In this document: piece after piece, positions 9,611 through 18,516 of the stretch
How the letters are laid out: the number at the start of each line of letters is the position of its first letter
Numbering within the stretch: the first letter of the stretch is position 1
From: Tateyamaria sp. ANG-S1
GTDB taxonomy: Bacteria; Pseudomonadota; Alphaproteobacteria; Rhodobacterales; Rhodobacteraceae
Reading direction: 5' to 3'
NCBI RefSeq assembly: GCF_000814025.1
Contig: NZ_JWLL01000010.1
Location: forward strand, 62,001-126,000
DNA length: 64,000 nt
Translations under genes and position numbers: made by a program
Notes under the pieces: model-generated
The model's database searches: none
The model's input: the letters and a program-made list of their open reading frames with translations, nothing else
Told to the model about the DNA's origin: nothing

Positions 9611-10878
9611 AAGACGCACACATCCTGTCCGCCATCGAAACCACCCTGCGCGGCCCAATGGCCAACGCTCACATGGCCAATTTCGACCCTGACGCGCGGC
9701 TAAACGAGGATCTGCATCTCGACTCGGTCCTGATCCTCCACCTGCTCCTGCACCTCGAAACCATGCACGGCATTGACGTGCCCGAACGGGAGATGAGTAA
9801 GGCAGGCGTCGGAACCGTCCGTGACCTGATCGCTTTCCTGACCGGGCAGTCCATTGAGGCAGAGCAAGAGGAAGAAATCGACATCAAGGTTCATTGCGTC
9901 GTCAGCTGCCTGAGTGCCGCGATCAAGGCGTGCCCAGACCTCGACCACCGCCCCTTCTACTTCGGCGTGTGGGACACCGGCTTCGAGGTCGATGACGCCT
10001 TTCGACTGTCCTACCACGGTCCAACAGTCAAACATGACCACTTTAGACACTGGTTCCGGCGGCTTTACGGGGTCAACGTGATTGGCTGGTACAGCAAGGA
10101 CCGGACCAAGGCCGAAAACATCGCGTGTTTCGAACACCTCCTGGCAACCAAACGCAGCACCGAACACCTTATGGTGATGCTGGACATGTACCACCTCCCC
10201 GAGCGGGAAAATAAGTTCAACCAGAACCCGTTTCCCCACTACATCATGATCGAAAAGACCCCCGATCCCGACCGCTGGTTCATGCACGATCCCGACTACC
10301 GGTGGGAGGGCATACTGCCCCGCGCCGCCATCCTGAACGCCATCAACCAGCCCACGGTCGCGGGCGGCTATATCTTCGACCGAGCCAAGGCGCGCGCGCC
10401 ACGCAACGAAGACCTGCGCGCCTATTTCGAGGCCGTGTTCCTTGAAAAACGGAACCCCATGATCGACGCCACGCGCCGGATCGTGCGCGCTCATCTCGAC
10501 CCGGCGGGGCCGCTCAATCACACCGCGCTTGCAGATGCCCTGCGCGAACTGCCCGTGCTCGCCATCCGCAAATACGCCTATGAGCACGGGTTCGCGGTGT
10601 TCTGGCGCGCGCTCGACCTGCCCGATCAAGACTTCGAAGACTGGTGCGACGAGATCGAAGCACTGCACCAGGGTTTCCGCACGCTCCAGTACAAGATCAC
10701 CAAACTCTCCGCCTCCGGCGACCCCGCACTGGCCACACAGGTCTTTGCCGCCCTCGACGCGCTCGACCAGCGCGAAACCCACATCAAGGCCGGGCTCAAG
10801 GCCTGGTTCGTCAAATGGCAAGTCTCGACCTTCGCCTCGGGCGAAGTCCCTCTCGTCATGACAGGAGCAGACCAATGA
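9607..10878 (+). CDS. Fused aryl carrier protein plus petrobactin-type condensing protein (AsbD-AsbE fusion)
   Basis: 423 residues from the ATG that overlaps the asbC stop; a longer upstream frame exists but would run deep into asbC. Residues 1 to ~85 form an acyl-carrier domain, with the phosphopantetheine serine at Ser40 in HLDSVLILHLLLHLE. After an acidic linker (EAEQEEEID) residues ~95-423 match the DUF6005/AsbE type, for example HRPFYFGVWDTGFEV, HDHFRHWFRRLYGV, NPFPHYIMIEKTPDPDRWFMHDPDYRWEG and ALRELPVLAIRKYAYEHGFAVFW. In Bacillus these are two proteins of ~91 and ~327 residues; here they are one chain of about the summed length. The expected role is to carry the 3,4-dihydroxybenzoyl thioester and transfer it to a spermidine amine. 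It overlaps asbF by 4 bp. Confidence 0.88.
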   Translation: MKDAHILSAIETTLRGPMANAHMANFDPDARLNEDLHLDSVLILHLLLHLETMHGIDVPEREMSKAGVGTVRDLIAFLTGQSIEAEQEEEIDIKVHCVVSCLSAAIKACPDLDHRPFYFGVWDTGFEVDDAFRLSYHGPTVKHDHFRHWFRRLYGVNVIGWYSKDRTKAENIACFEHLLATKRSTEHLMVMLDMYHLPERENKFNQNPFPHYIMIEKTPDPDRWFMHDPDYRWEGILPRAAILNAINQPTVAGGYIFDRAKARAPRNEDLRAYFEAVFLEKRNPMIDATRRIVRAHLDPAGPLNHTALADALRELPVLAIRKYAYEHGFAVFWRALDLPDQDFEDWCDEIEALHQGFRTLQYKITKLSASGDPALATQVFAALDALDQRETHIKAGLKAWFVKWQVSTFASGEVPLVMTGADQ

Positions 10879-11714
10879 ACATCTCGCTGTGCACGATCAC
10901 CTTTCGCCACCACCTTGTCAGCCTTGAACAAATCGCCGATTGGGCCAGCCGGAACGGCTTTCAGGGGATTGAGATCTGGGGCGCCCATGCGCGGCATATC
11001 CCCTTTGCCACGGGCCATGACGCGCGCTGGCTGGCGGGTTTCGGGCTACAGGTGCCTATGGTCAGTGATTACTTGCCGCTTCACAAACCGGAGGCTCTGG
11101 AGGATAAAACCGTGGCAGCGCTCAATCAGGCGCGGCGCTGGGACACGACCAACATCCGCACCTTCGTGGGTCCATCTGGCAGCGCAGACATGGCCGAACC
11201 GGACCGGAAGAATATCACAAGCGCTCTGCGCGCCGCTTGCGAACAGGTGGCAGAGCACGGGCGGTCCCTACTGGTTGAGACCCACCCAGGCACACTGGCT
11301 GACACGCTGGCCTCGACCGTGAGGTTGCTGGATGAAGTCGACCACCCCGCCCTCGGCATCAACTTCGATGCCCTGCATGTTTGGGAAGGCGGCGACGATC
11401 CCTGCGCCGCCCGGCAAGTGCTGCAGCCGAAGATACGTAACTACCATTTCAAGAACATATCGGCGCGTTCCGCACTGCCTGTCTTTGCCCCCAACAACAT
11501 CTATGACGCGGCTGGTTCGCGCGACGGCATCGTACCGGTATTCGAGGGAGAGATGGACTATACCCCGCTTCTCCAGGACCTCGCCGAAGAACCGGACGCG
11601 CGCATATCGCTGGAATGGTTCGGTGACAACGTGTTCGACACATTGAAACGCGACTGCGCCGCTCTGCACAAGATGCTGGGTGACGCGAAGACCTCATTGC
11701 AACACGCCTCCTGA
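10875..11714 (+). CDS. asbF: 3-Dehydroshikimate dehydratase, AsbF-like
   Basis: 279 residues, as in Bacillus AsbF (~280). It is a xylose-isomerase-like (AP endonuclease 2) TIM barrel with the divalent-metal ligands in family order: Glu135 (VETHPG), Asp165 (NFDALHV), His191 (NYHFKN) and Glu247 (SLEWFG). The N-terminus MNISLCTITFRHHLVSLEQIADWA also resembles AsbF. The reaction converts 3-dehydroshikimate to 3,4-dihydroxybenzoate (protocatechuate), the catechol of petrobactin. The start is chosen from the ATGA overlap with the asbDE fusion; an in-frame extension upstream would lie inside that gene. It is followed 11 bp later by the exporter gene. Confidence 0.92.
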   Translation: MNISLCTITFRHHLVSLEQIADWASRNGFQGIEIWGAHARHIPFATGHDARWLAGFGLQVPMVSDYLPLHKPEALEDKTVAALNQARRWDTTNIRTFVGPSGSADMAEPDRKNITSALRAACEQVAEHGRSLLVETHPGTLADTLASTVRLLDEVDHPALGINFDALHVWEGGDDPCAARQVLQPKIRNYHFKNISARSALPVFAPNNIYDAAGSRDGIVPVFEGEMDYTPLLQDLAEEPDARISLEWFGDNVFDTLKRDCAALHKMLGDAKTSLQHAS

Positions 11715-11725
11715 TACGTCCGGCC

Positions 11726-13555
11726 ATGCCTTTCCGTTTCTTCGAAAACCGAATTGACCCGTTCGCTGACATTGTGGACGGTGCACGGCCCCGCACAGTT
11801 CTGGGCTACATCCGATCAGAACTTATGCCCTATCGCCGCTGGTTGCCCTTGATCGCACTTACGGGGCTTCTAACGGCGCTGATGGAAAGCGGACTGATCT
11901 TCTATTCCGGGCGCCTCATCGACCTTATGACGACCAGCGGTCCCGCTGCGTTTTGGCAACAACACAGTACCGAGGTGTTGCTGGCCCTGTTCGTTGTTCT
12001 TGCGATCCGACCTGCTCTCGTGATGCTCAACCACCTGTTGCTGGAGCAGACACTGTCGTCAAACCTGCAGGAACAGGTGCGGTGGCGGGCGCATAAACAC
12101 CTTTTGGGGCAATCGGTTGGCTTCTTCCAAAACGACTTTGCCGGGCGTTTGTCGAACCGTGTGATGCAGATGGGTCCCGCGGTTCAGGACAGTGTGCACA
12201 TGACGTTCGAAGCCCTGTGGTTCAGCGTCACCTACGTGATCGGGGCAGTACTGATCCTCAGCCAGATTGACATCCGCCTGGCACTGCCTCTTGTCCTGTG
12301 GGTGATCGGCTATGGCTTCTATGTCCGCCATATCGCGGTAAAGGTCGGTACCGCCTCTGAACGATGGGCCGATGGGCGATCTATGGCGACAGGACGGGTT
12401 GTTGACGCCTACAGCAATATCGAAACGGTCAAGCTGTTCGCCCACAACAGGCAGGAGCAAGACTATGCGCTGTCCGCCCTGCGGCGCCTGCGCCTGCGCT
12501 TTCAACGGTTCCTGCGATTGATGACAATGCTGGCATTTGGCATGAACGCGATCAACGGCCTCCTGATCCTGATCCTTGTTGGACCGGCCATTTGGTTTTG
12601 GACCCTCGGCACGGTGACAATCGGAGAGGTAGCCGCCACCTCCGCCCTTGCCATCCGGCTGAACGGGATGAGCAACTGGATCATGTGGGTCACCATCCGG
12701 CTTTTTGAAAACAGCGGCATTATTCAGGAGGGTCTGCGGTCCATCGCAATACCGCATTTGATCAGAGACACCCAAGGGGCTTCCGTCCTGCCCCGCAGGG
12801 CAGGCGAGATTTCAGTGCGGAATGTCACCCACCGCCACGGCAAGAATGACAACGGACTACAAAGCGTGAACCTGAACATCCCCGCCGGCCAGAAACTCGG
12901 GATTGTCGGCAAATCCGGCGCTGGCAAATCCACGCTCGCCAACCTTTTGATGCGGTTTGATGATCCCGAACAAGGGCAGATCTTGATCGATGGCACACCC
13001 ATCGACCAGCTCACGCAGCGCAGCCTGCGGCAACAGATCGGCATGGTCAGCCAGAATAGCGCGCTCATGCACCGCTCCATCCGCGAGAACCTGCTTTATG
13101 GCAACGATACCGCGACCGAAGCAGATATGGTTCGTGCGGCCAAGCAAGCCCACGCCCATGACTTCATACTGACGCTTCGCGATAGTGCCGGGCGGCTTGG
13201 CTACGACGCACATGTCGGCGAACGTGGAGTAACCCTTTCCGGAGGTCAGCGTCAGCGTATCGCGATTGCCCGCGTGATCCTCAAGAACGCACCCATCCTG
13301 ATCCTGGACGAAGCGACATCCGCTCTGGACAGCGCGGTCGAGGTCGAAATCCAAGAGGCGCTTCAGACGATCATGCAGGACAAAACAGTAATCGTTATCG
13401 CGCATCGCCTGTCCACGTTGGTGAACATGGATCGCATCATCGTTCTTGAAAACGGTCGAATTATCGAGGATGGCCCTCCAGCCACATTGCGTGCAAGCAC
13501 GGGCCGCTTTGCAGAGTTCTGGCGCATGCAGCGGGGCGAGGTGCGCTCCGCTTAA
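11726..13555 (+). CDS. ABC exporter, fused permease-ATPase (candidate siderophore exporter)
   Basis: 609 residues: an N-terminal six-helix type IV exporter domain to about residue 330, then an ATPase with Walker A GKSGAGKST (about 395-403), Q-loop VSQNSALMHRSI, signature LSGGQRQR (about 505), Walker B ILILDEATSALD (about 524) and the H-loop IAHRLSTL. It is the last gene of the siderophore operon, 11 bp after asbF. No other membrane protein is encoded in the block, so export of the siderophore is the natural inference. No outer-membrane receptor or periplasmic binding protein for uptake is seen in the window. The 74 bp to the convergent type VI gene contain no convincing terminator hairpin. 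Confidence 0.85.
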   Translation: MPFRFFENRIDPFADIVDGARPRTVLGYIRSELMPYRRWLPLIALTGLLTALMESGLIFYSGRLIDLMTTSGPAAFWQQHSTEVLLALFVVLAIRPALVMLNHLLLEQTLSSNLQEQVRWRAHKHLLGQSVGFFQNDFAGRLSNRVMQMGPAVQDSVHMTFEALWFSVTYVIGAVLILSQIDIRLALPLVLWVIGYGFYVRHIAVKVGTASERWADGRSMATGRVVDAYSNIETVKLFAHNRQEQDYALSALRRLRLRFQRFLRLMTMLAFGMNAINGLLILILVGPAIWFWTLGTVTIGEVAATSALAIRLNGMSNWIMWVTIRLFENSGIIQEGLRSIAIPHLIRDTQGASVLPRRAGEISVRNVTHRHGKNDNGLQSVNLNIPAGQKLGIVGKSGAGKSTLANLLMRFDDPEQGQILIDGTPIDQLTQRSLRQQIGMVSQNSALMHRSIRENLLYGNDTATEADMVRAAKQAHAHDFILTLRDSAGRLGYDAHVGERGVTLSGGQRQRIAIARVILKNAPILILDEATSALDSAVEVEIQEALQTIMQDKTVIVIAHRLSTLVNMDRIIVLENGRIIEDGPPATLRASTGRFAEFWRMQRGEVRSA

Positions 13556-13629
13556 CATCTGCGCTCTCTAGGTTGTTTCGGTAAGCTCTCACGAAGCATA
13601 AACGTTTCAACGGGTGGTGACGCGGCTCG

Positions 13630-15021
13630 TCAGTCCCCGTCATTGCGCGACCGAAGCCGAACGCACATGGCGCTTGCGTCACACGACGCCCCGGCAATCA
13701 ATGCGTCTTGCGTGAGCTCCTCAACTGCTGCACGGGGCGTTGATGCCCGCGCCAATGTATGCGCAATCTCCTGTTGGCTCAGCGCAGTGGTGACACCGGG
13801 TGATGCCAGTAGAAAGCAGTCTCCGGGTTCGACCTGCCCGATTGCAGTCGAGGGTGCCGCCATCTGGTCCGCACCCAGTGCTTGCGTCACAACCCCGCGC
13901 AGCCTGGTATCTACATGCGGGCGGTTCAGGGAAAAGAGCGTTCCGTCTCGAAAGAGGAAGGCGCTGCAATGGCCAACCCAAAGTAATGCATACCGCCGCG
14001 CTTGCACCAGCAATACGATTGCAGACGCCGCAACCGGATCCTCAGCGGCCGTGGCCATACGCGCACGGGCTGAAAGCCGAGTGTTGGCCGAGCCGAATTT
14101 TCCCTTTGCGACTGCGATCAGGTCGCTCATTGAAAAAGGATCGGCAATGTCCTGAAACACCGGCACCAGACCGTTGATTTGTGATGCCAAGGACGGCGCC
14201 GACCCGATCCCGCTGAGCAGCGAGAACGCCTGATCATCTTTGTTGACGGCGGTGGCCTCGGTCAGTGTAGCGCTGCGTGCGCCTCGCAGACATGCGCTTG
14301 CGTGGTCCGCTTTAAGTAACTGAACAGGTGCGGGTGTTGGCGCAGGTGTTCGCGTTTCGCTGGGTGTTTCCGTCAAATGCAACCGGGTTTGCGGGTCCGG
14401 TGTGTCCTCGTCCGGTGGCGGCGGCCCCATGAACATGTCCGCAAACTCCGACGGGGATGGCAGGGCGCGTGTCAGGTGCGCGCGCGCGCCATCGGTGCCG
14501 GTCCACCAATAGGCGACAGGGGCTTCGGCATCCGCGACATCCGGAGGTGCGAGATTGCGCAACGCTCCGAAAGGCAGTGCCTCGACCTCCAGCGCGAGGT
14601 CGGTGGGAAGCTCGGGCGCCCGCAAGCAGGACATCACCAGCGCTTCGGCGGCATCGAAGAAAGCTGTGTCTTCGGTCAGCGCCATCGGATCGCGCTCTCC
14701 CAGATCAGGGCGCGACACGGCGATCACCAAGGGGAAGTACCGCCCCACGCGGTCGACCGATGGCATCATGACGCCTGCCACCGGATCAGGGCCTCGCCCG
14801 CCTGTTTCAAGAACGAAGCGCCAGACAGGTGTCACCAGAAACGCATCAAGCCATCCGCGCCCAAGGCTCTTTTGGCTTTCCCGCATCGCGGCGCGTAGCC
14901 AGTGGTCGAATGTGGTTTCGACATCGCGCGGCAGGCCTCCGCTCACGAAATCGCCTGCTTGCGGAATTTTCCCAAAAAAGCCGCGCCAACCTGTTCGAAC
15001 GGGGTCCGGAGCAACGGACAT
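13630..15021 (-). CDS. tagF: Type VI secretion TagF-PppA fusion with a degenerate phosphatase domain
   Basis: 463 residues. Residues 1 to ~195 are the TagF domain, starting GWRGFFGKIPQAGDFVSGGLP with LDAFLVTPVWRFVLE and PSVDRVGRYFPL. A Pro/Thr-rich linker (about 200-235) leads to a PP2C-like domain, an arrangement known from Agrobacterium TagF-PppA. The catalytic motifs are altered: NKDD at 260-263 for NEDA, SGIG at 270-273 where active enzymes have DGMG, VGHCS at 349-353 for VGDSR, and SPGV at 407-410 for SDGL. Only the terminal Asp448 looks kept. I therefore expect little or no phosphatase activity (inference). TagF is a repressor of type VI activity in other species. It is the last gene of the leftward operon, 3 bp after tssM. 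Confidence 0.85.
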   Translation of the reverse strand: MSVAPDPVRTGWRGFFGKIPQAGDFVSGGLPRDVETTFDHWLRAAMRESQKSLGRGWLDAFLVTPVWRFVLETGGRGPDPVAGVMMPSVDRVGRYFPLVIAVSRPDLGERDPMALTEDTAFFDAAEALVMSCLRAPELPTDLALEVEALPFGALRNLAPPDVADAEAPVAYWWTGTDGARAHLTRALPSPSEFADMFMGPPPPDEDTPDPQTRLHLTETPSETRTPAPTPAPVQLLKADHASACLRGARSATLTEATAVNKDDQAFSLLSGIGSAPSLASQINGLVPVFQDIADPFSMSDLIAVAKGKFGSANTRLSARARMATAAEDPVAASAIVLLVQARRYALLWVGHCSAFLFRDGTLFSLNRPHVDTRLRGVVTQALGADQMAAPSTAIGQVEPGDCFLLASPGVTTALSQQEIAHTLARASTPRAAVEELTQDALIAGASCDASAMCVRLRSRNDGD

Positions 15022-15024
15022 GTT

Positions 15025-18000
15025 TTAGAACCCCTCCGGGCATCGAAACGCCGACAGCGCGGGCAACATGAATGGGTTGTTCACGCTTCCCGATGTGATG
15101 CGGAATGTGACCTCTCGCCCGTCCACGAGGAAGGTGGCGTCGAACCTGTTGTCATTTCTTGGCGTGGTTTGCGCCTTGTCGAGCAACCTGAATGGTGCCC
15201 AGACCCCAGTTGCAGTTGGCGCCGTGGTCCTGTCACCGGGCAGCAGCATGACGCTTGCGATGTCGCCACCTTCTTCGGGGGGCCAAACAAGCCGCGTGCC
15301 ATCTGACAAGTTCTGGCGGAACGCCGCCCGTGCACTGCCCACGAAGAACAGTGCGACATTTGCGTTCTCTGCAATATCGACAAGGTCCACAGACAGTTCG
15401 ACCCGCGGTTCGGCTATTCCATTGGGGAAAAAGGCGTTGCGGATTGCGGCTGCACGTTGGAATTGCTGGAGCGCGCTTGCATCGCTGGCCTCACCAGCAA
15501 GGCCACCGCTGAACGTCCAGGGGTCCGTCGTGGTATCGACAATCTGCGCAAGATGTTCGTCAAAGAAGGTCTTGAACAGGCCTGTGGGACCAAACATCGC
15601 AATGAAGTCACTGCGCGTCACCTCGGTAGAAGCTGCCACGCTGAACGGGTATCGGTCACTAACGGCCCGCCGACAGGCCGCAGCACCTTCGGCCCGCCAT
15701 AGCCGGTCCGCGCCGGCGCGGGCTTGCCCGACAGAGGCTTCGGCAACCCGGGATGCGATGGTGACAACCCATGTGTCTGCCGGTGCATCCAATTGACGTC
15801 CGGCTGCCATGAGCGATTGCGCAGCATCACGTAGACCGTTTTCGGATGCAAGTGCCTGTACTGCAGCAGGATCAGGCATATCCAACCGGTTGAGCTGTTG
15901 AAAGACCTCATCATAGAGCGGTGTCAGTGACGACAGTGCATCAACGGTGTTGCCATCACCATCCGTCTCACCCTCAAGCGAGCGGCGGAGCGGCCCGAAG
16001 GGATCAGGTGCGGCGGTTGGATCAAAGGGCAGTTCTGCGAGGTTGATCCCTGCCCCATCCGAAATCCCGGTCAGGTCGGTCTGTACAACGATGTCGCGCA
16101 CAAGGCGGCCCAACGGATCAGACGCCGAAGCAAGGGCCGACATCATATCGGCGGCCTGCCCGAGACTGTCCGTTTCGGCCACCGTCGTATTCGCGATCGC
16201 GTCCCGCCAACTGCGCTCGAATTCGCTGTAGTAAAGCGCGATCGCATCCATCGCGATCTCGGACGGGTCGGTCCGCGTGGCCGCGCCCGGTCCACGCACC
16301 CAGTCCTCGCTTGCTGCAATTTCCGCCAGCGGGCCAAGTTGAGGTATCACGACCTGCCGATACCCGGTGCTGGTGAAAATCCCATCAATGCGCACACTTG
16401 CCATGGCATCGGAAAACACCTCAGTTGCTTGTGGGCCTGCAACGCCTGCGGGCCGCCAATCGCTCAACGCGCGCGTCGCCTCGCGCACAGCGAGCAGGTC
16501 CATCACCCGGCGCGCCGGGTTGCGTTGCGCAACTGTTGCGCGCACGTCAGCCACAAGATGGTCGTCGATTTCGAGTACCGGTAGCGTCCCCTTATCCAGC
16601 ATCGCGGTGACATGTTCCAGAAGCGCGTCTCGCGTCGCTTCCCTGCCCGAGCCGGGATAGAGTTCGGCGAAAATGCGTTCCGATTGGGCCAGCAGCCCGT
16701 CGCGATCAATTGGGCCAAGGCCCGCGAGCGACAGATAGTGTTTGAGCGTCTCAAAGGCGCGTGCTTCGGATGTATCAGGGTCCTTCAGGATGTTCTGCAA
16801 TGCGACCATGTAACGGGGCAAAAGGTAGGCCCCCAACGCCCGAGCATAGGCCACGGAGTGCCCTCGTTCGATCCGGGGGCGCCGATCCATGCCCAGCCCC
16901 GCCCGCTGCAGCGGTATCGGACCAACTTCGATGGTGTCGAAGACATCAGGGCTGCGCGCAAGCCGTTCGAGCGCAGGTAGGACGCGCAGAAAATCCTGAT
17001 CCTGCACGTCTCGGACAGGGATCGCATTTGTCAGCGCCTCGTATTCGACAAGGCTGGTGTCGATTGCCGCAAGGGATTGCCGGTTGGCGATATAGCCAAA
17101 AGTCCAACTGGCCAGGAAGAAGGTGGCGATCAGCGCCGCCGCCGCCGTTCCAAGCGATGTTGCGATCTGTTGGCGACGCCCGACCCGGCTGTCCTGTGTG
17201 ACAAGTGCCGCTTCGCCAAGGATCACGTCGCGAAACAGGCGTTCGACAAAATAGGTCCGGTTCATCGCGGACGCGCGGCGGGGAACGCCCGGAACCGAAG
17301 CTGGCTGCGCTGCATTTTCCTGCGTTGCGGACCCGAAATAGATCCCGCGCAGAAGCGGCTCGGACACGGACCCGGTGCCCGAAGACAGCTCTTCGATGAT
17401 TTCACGCAAGGCATCGTGCAGGGCTGCCACCTGCGCTGGAAAACGAAAGATGCGCCCGCGTTCGGTGATGTCGGTTTCCTGCTGGAGCCGTTCAACGAGC
17501 ATCGCGTTCAAGCGCGCCAGCAAGGCGTGGAACTCGCGGGAAAACACATCGGCCAGATCACTCTCGGTGACAGCGCCGCGTGTTTCTTCAGCTTCGCTGT
17601 AGGGGAATGTGATGCCCCAGACCTGTCGCCGCGCTTCCTGTCCCAGTGCGTCAAAGAAACGCCGAAAGCCCGTCAGCCGGTCAGCCTTGGTCAGCACGAT
17701 GTAGATGGGGACACGCGCGCCCAGTGCGTCTTCCATCTCGGTCATGCGCTGACGCATGGCGCGGATATCGCGCAAGCGCTCTTCTGGGTCCTGGGTCAGA
17801 AGGTCGGTCAGGGACAAGGTCAGGATGACACCGTTGATCGGTTGTCTGCGTCGGGTTTTGCGCAACATCGTTAGAAAGCCAAGGAACCCTTCGCGATCTC
17901 TCGCACGGCCTGTTTCCTGCGTAGTATAGCGGCCCGCCGTGTCGATCAGAACGGCCCGATCCGTGAACCACCAGTTGCAGTTGCGCGTGCCGCCCACGCC

Positions 18001-18516
18001 CTTGACCGGGTCGGCCCCTTCCGCTTCGCCCAAGGGGAACTTCAGGCCGGACCGCGTGAGCAAGGTGGTCTTGCCTGCCCCAGGCGCGCCCATCATCAGA
18101 TACCAGGGATATTCGTAAGCCGCGCCAAACCGACGCTTTGCCAGCCTGCGCATCGTCTTAAGAGCCGTGCGAAGACGTTCGCGCAACGCGGCGATTTCTT
18201 CGCGCGTTTCACCGGCTTCGATGTCTTCCGGGCTTTCCGATATCGCGTCATCTTCGGCCTGCGCCCGGCGGCGCTGACGTAGCCATGTCACGCCCGCGTA
18301 GATAAGCCAGATGAAGACCACGATGGCGATGGCGATCAGACGCGGACGGATTGGAGCCAGTGGATAGCCGCCGCCATATGGCAGCCGCGGGCCAAACATC
18401 CAGATGATCGCGCAGATGGCACCCACCCAGATCAGGGAGGCAAATCGCGGTCCAAGCACCGCAACATAAGACGAAACATTGGACCGGAACGAGGTCCACA
18501 TGCCAAGCGGGTTCAT
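15025..18516 (-). CDS. tssM: Type VI secretion inner-membrane protein TssM (IcmF)
   Basis: 1163 residues. Two N-terminal membrane helices (about 26-46 and 60-78) flank a short loop. The cytoplasmic NTPase domain has Walker A GAPGAGKTTLL near residue 143 and the following FTDRAVLIDTAGRY switch. A third helix (TSLGTAAAALIATFFLASW, near 470) leads into the large periplasmic part ending PEGF. TssM forms the membrane complex with TssL and, in many systems, the lipoprotein TssJ. No tssJ-like lipoprotein gene is found here, as in other alphaproteobacterial loci I know of. The start ATG overlaps the tssL stop by 4 bp. Confidence 0.95.
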   Translation of the reverse strand: MNPLGMWTSFRSNVSSYVAVLGPRFASLIWVGAICAIIWMFGPRLPYGGGYPLAPIRPRLIAIAIVVFIWLIYAGVTWLRQRRRAQAEDDAISESPEDIEAGETREEIAALRERLRTALKTMRRLAKRRFGAAYEYPWYLMMGAPGAGKTTLLTRSGLKFPLGEAEGADPVKGVGGTRNCNWWFTDRAVLIDTAGRYTTQETGRARDREGFLGFLTMLRKTRRRQPINGVILTLSLTDLLTQDPEERLRDIRAMRQRMTEMEDALGARVPIYIVLTKADRLTGFRRFFDALGQEARRQVWGITFPYSEAEETRGAVTESDLADVFSREFHALLARLNAMLVERLQQETDITERGRIFRFPAQVAALHDALREIIEELSSGTGSVSEPLLRGIYFGSATQENAAQPASVPGVPRRASAMNRTYFVERLFRDVILGEAALVTQDSRVGRRQQIATSLGTAAAALIATFFLASWTFGYIANRQSLAAIDTSLVEYEALTNAIPVRDVQDQDFLRVLPALERLARSPDVFDTIEVGPIPLQRAGLGMDRRPRIERGHSVAYARALGAYLLPRYMVALQNILKDPDTSEARAFETLKHYLSLAGLGPIDRDGLLAQSERIFAELYPGSGREATRDALLEHVTAMLDKGTLPVLEIDDHLVADVRATVAQRNPARRVMDLLAVREATRALSDWRPAGVAGPQATEVFSDAMASVRIDGIFTSTGYRQVVIPQLGPLAEIAASEDWVRGPGAATRTDPSEIAMDAIALYYSEFERSWRDAIANTTVAETDSLGQAADMMSALASASDPLGRLVRDIVVQTDLTGISDGAGINLAELPFDPTAAPDPFGPLRRSLEGETDGDGNTVDALSSLTPLYDEVFQQLNRLDMPDPAAVQALASENGLRDAAQSLMAAGRQLDAPADTWVVTIASRVAEASVGQARAGADRLWRAEGAAACRRAVSDRYPFSVAASTEVTRSDFIAMFGPTGLFKTFFDEHLAQIVDTTTDPWTFSGGLAGEASDASALQQFQRAAAIRNAFFPNGIAEPRVELSVDLVDIAENANVALFFVGSARAAFRQNLSDGTRLVWPPEEGGDIASVMLLPGDRTTAPTATGVWAPFRLLDKAQTTPRNDNRFDATFLVDGREVTFRITSGSVNNPFMLPALSAFRCPEGF

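Noticed and set aside
9700-10875. 391-codon minus-strand open frame across the asbDE fusion
   Set aside because: Antisense to a gene with clear carrier and DUF6005 motifs; composition typical of a shadow frame.
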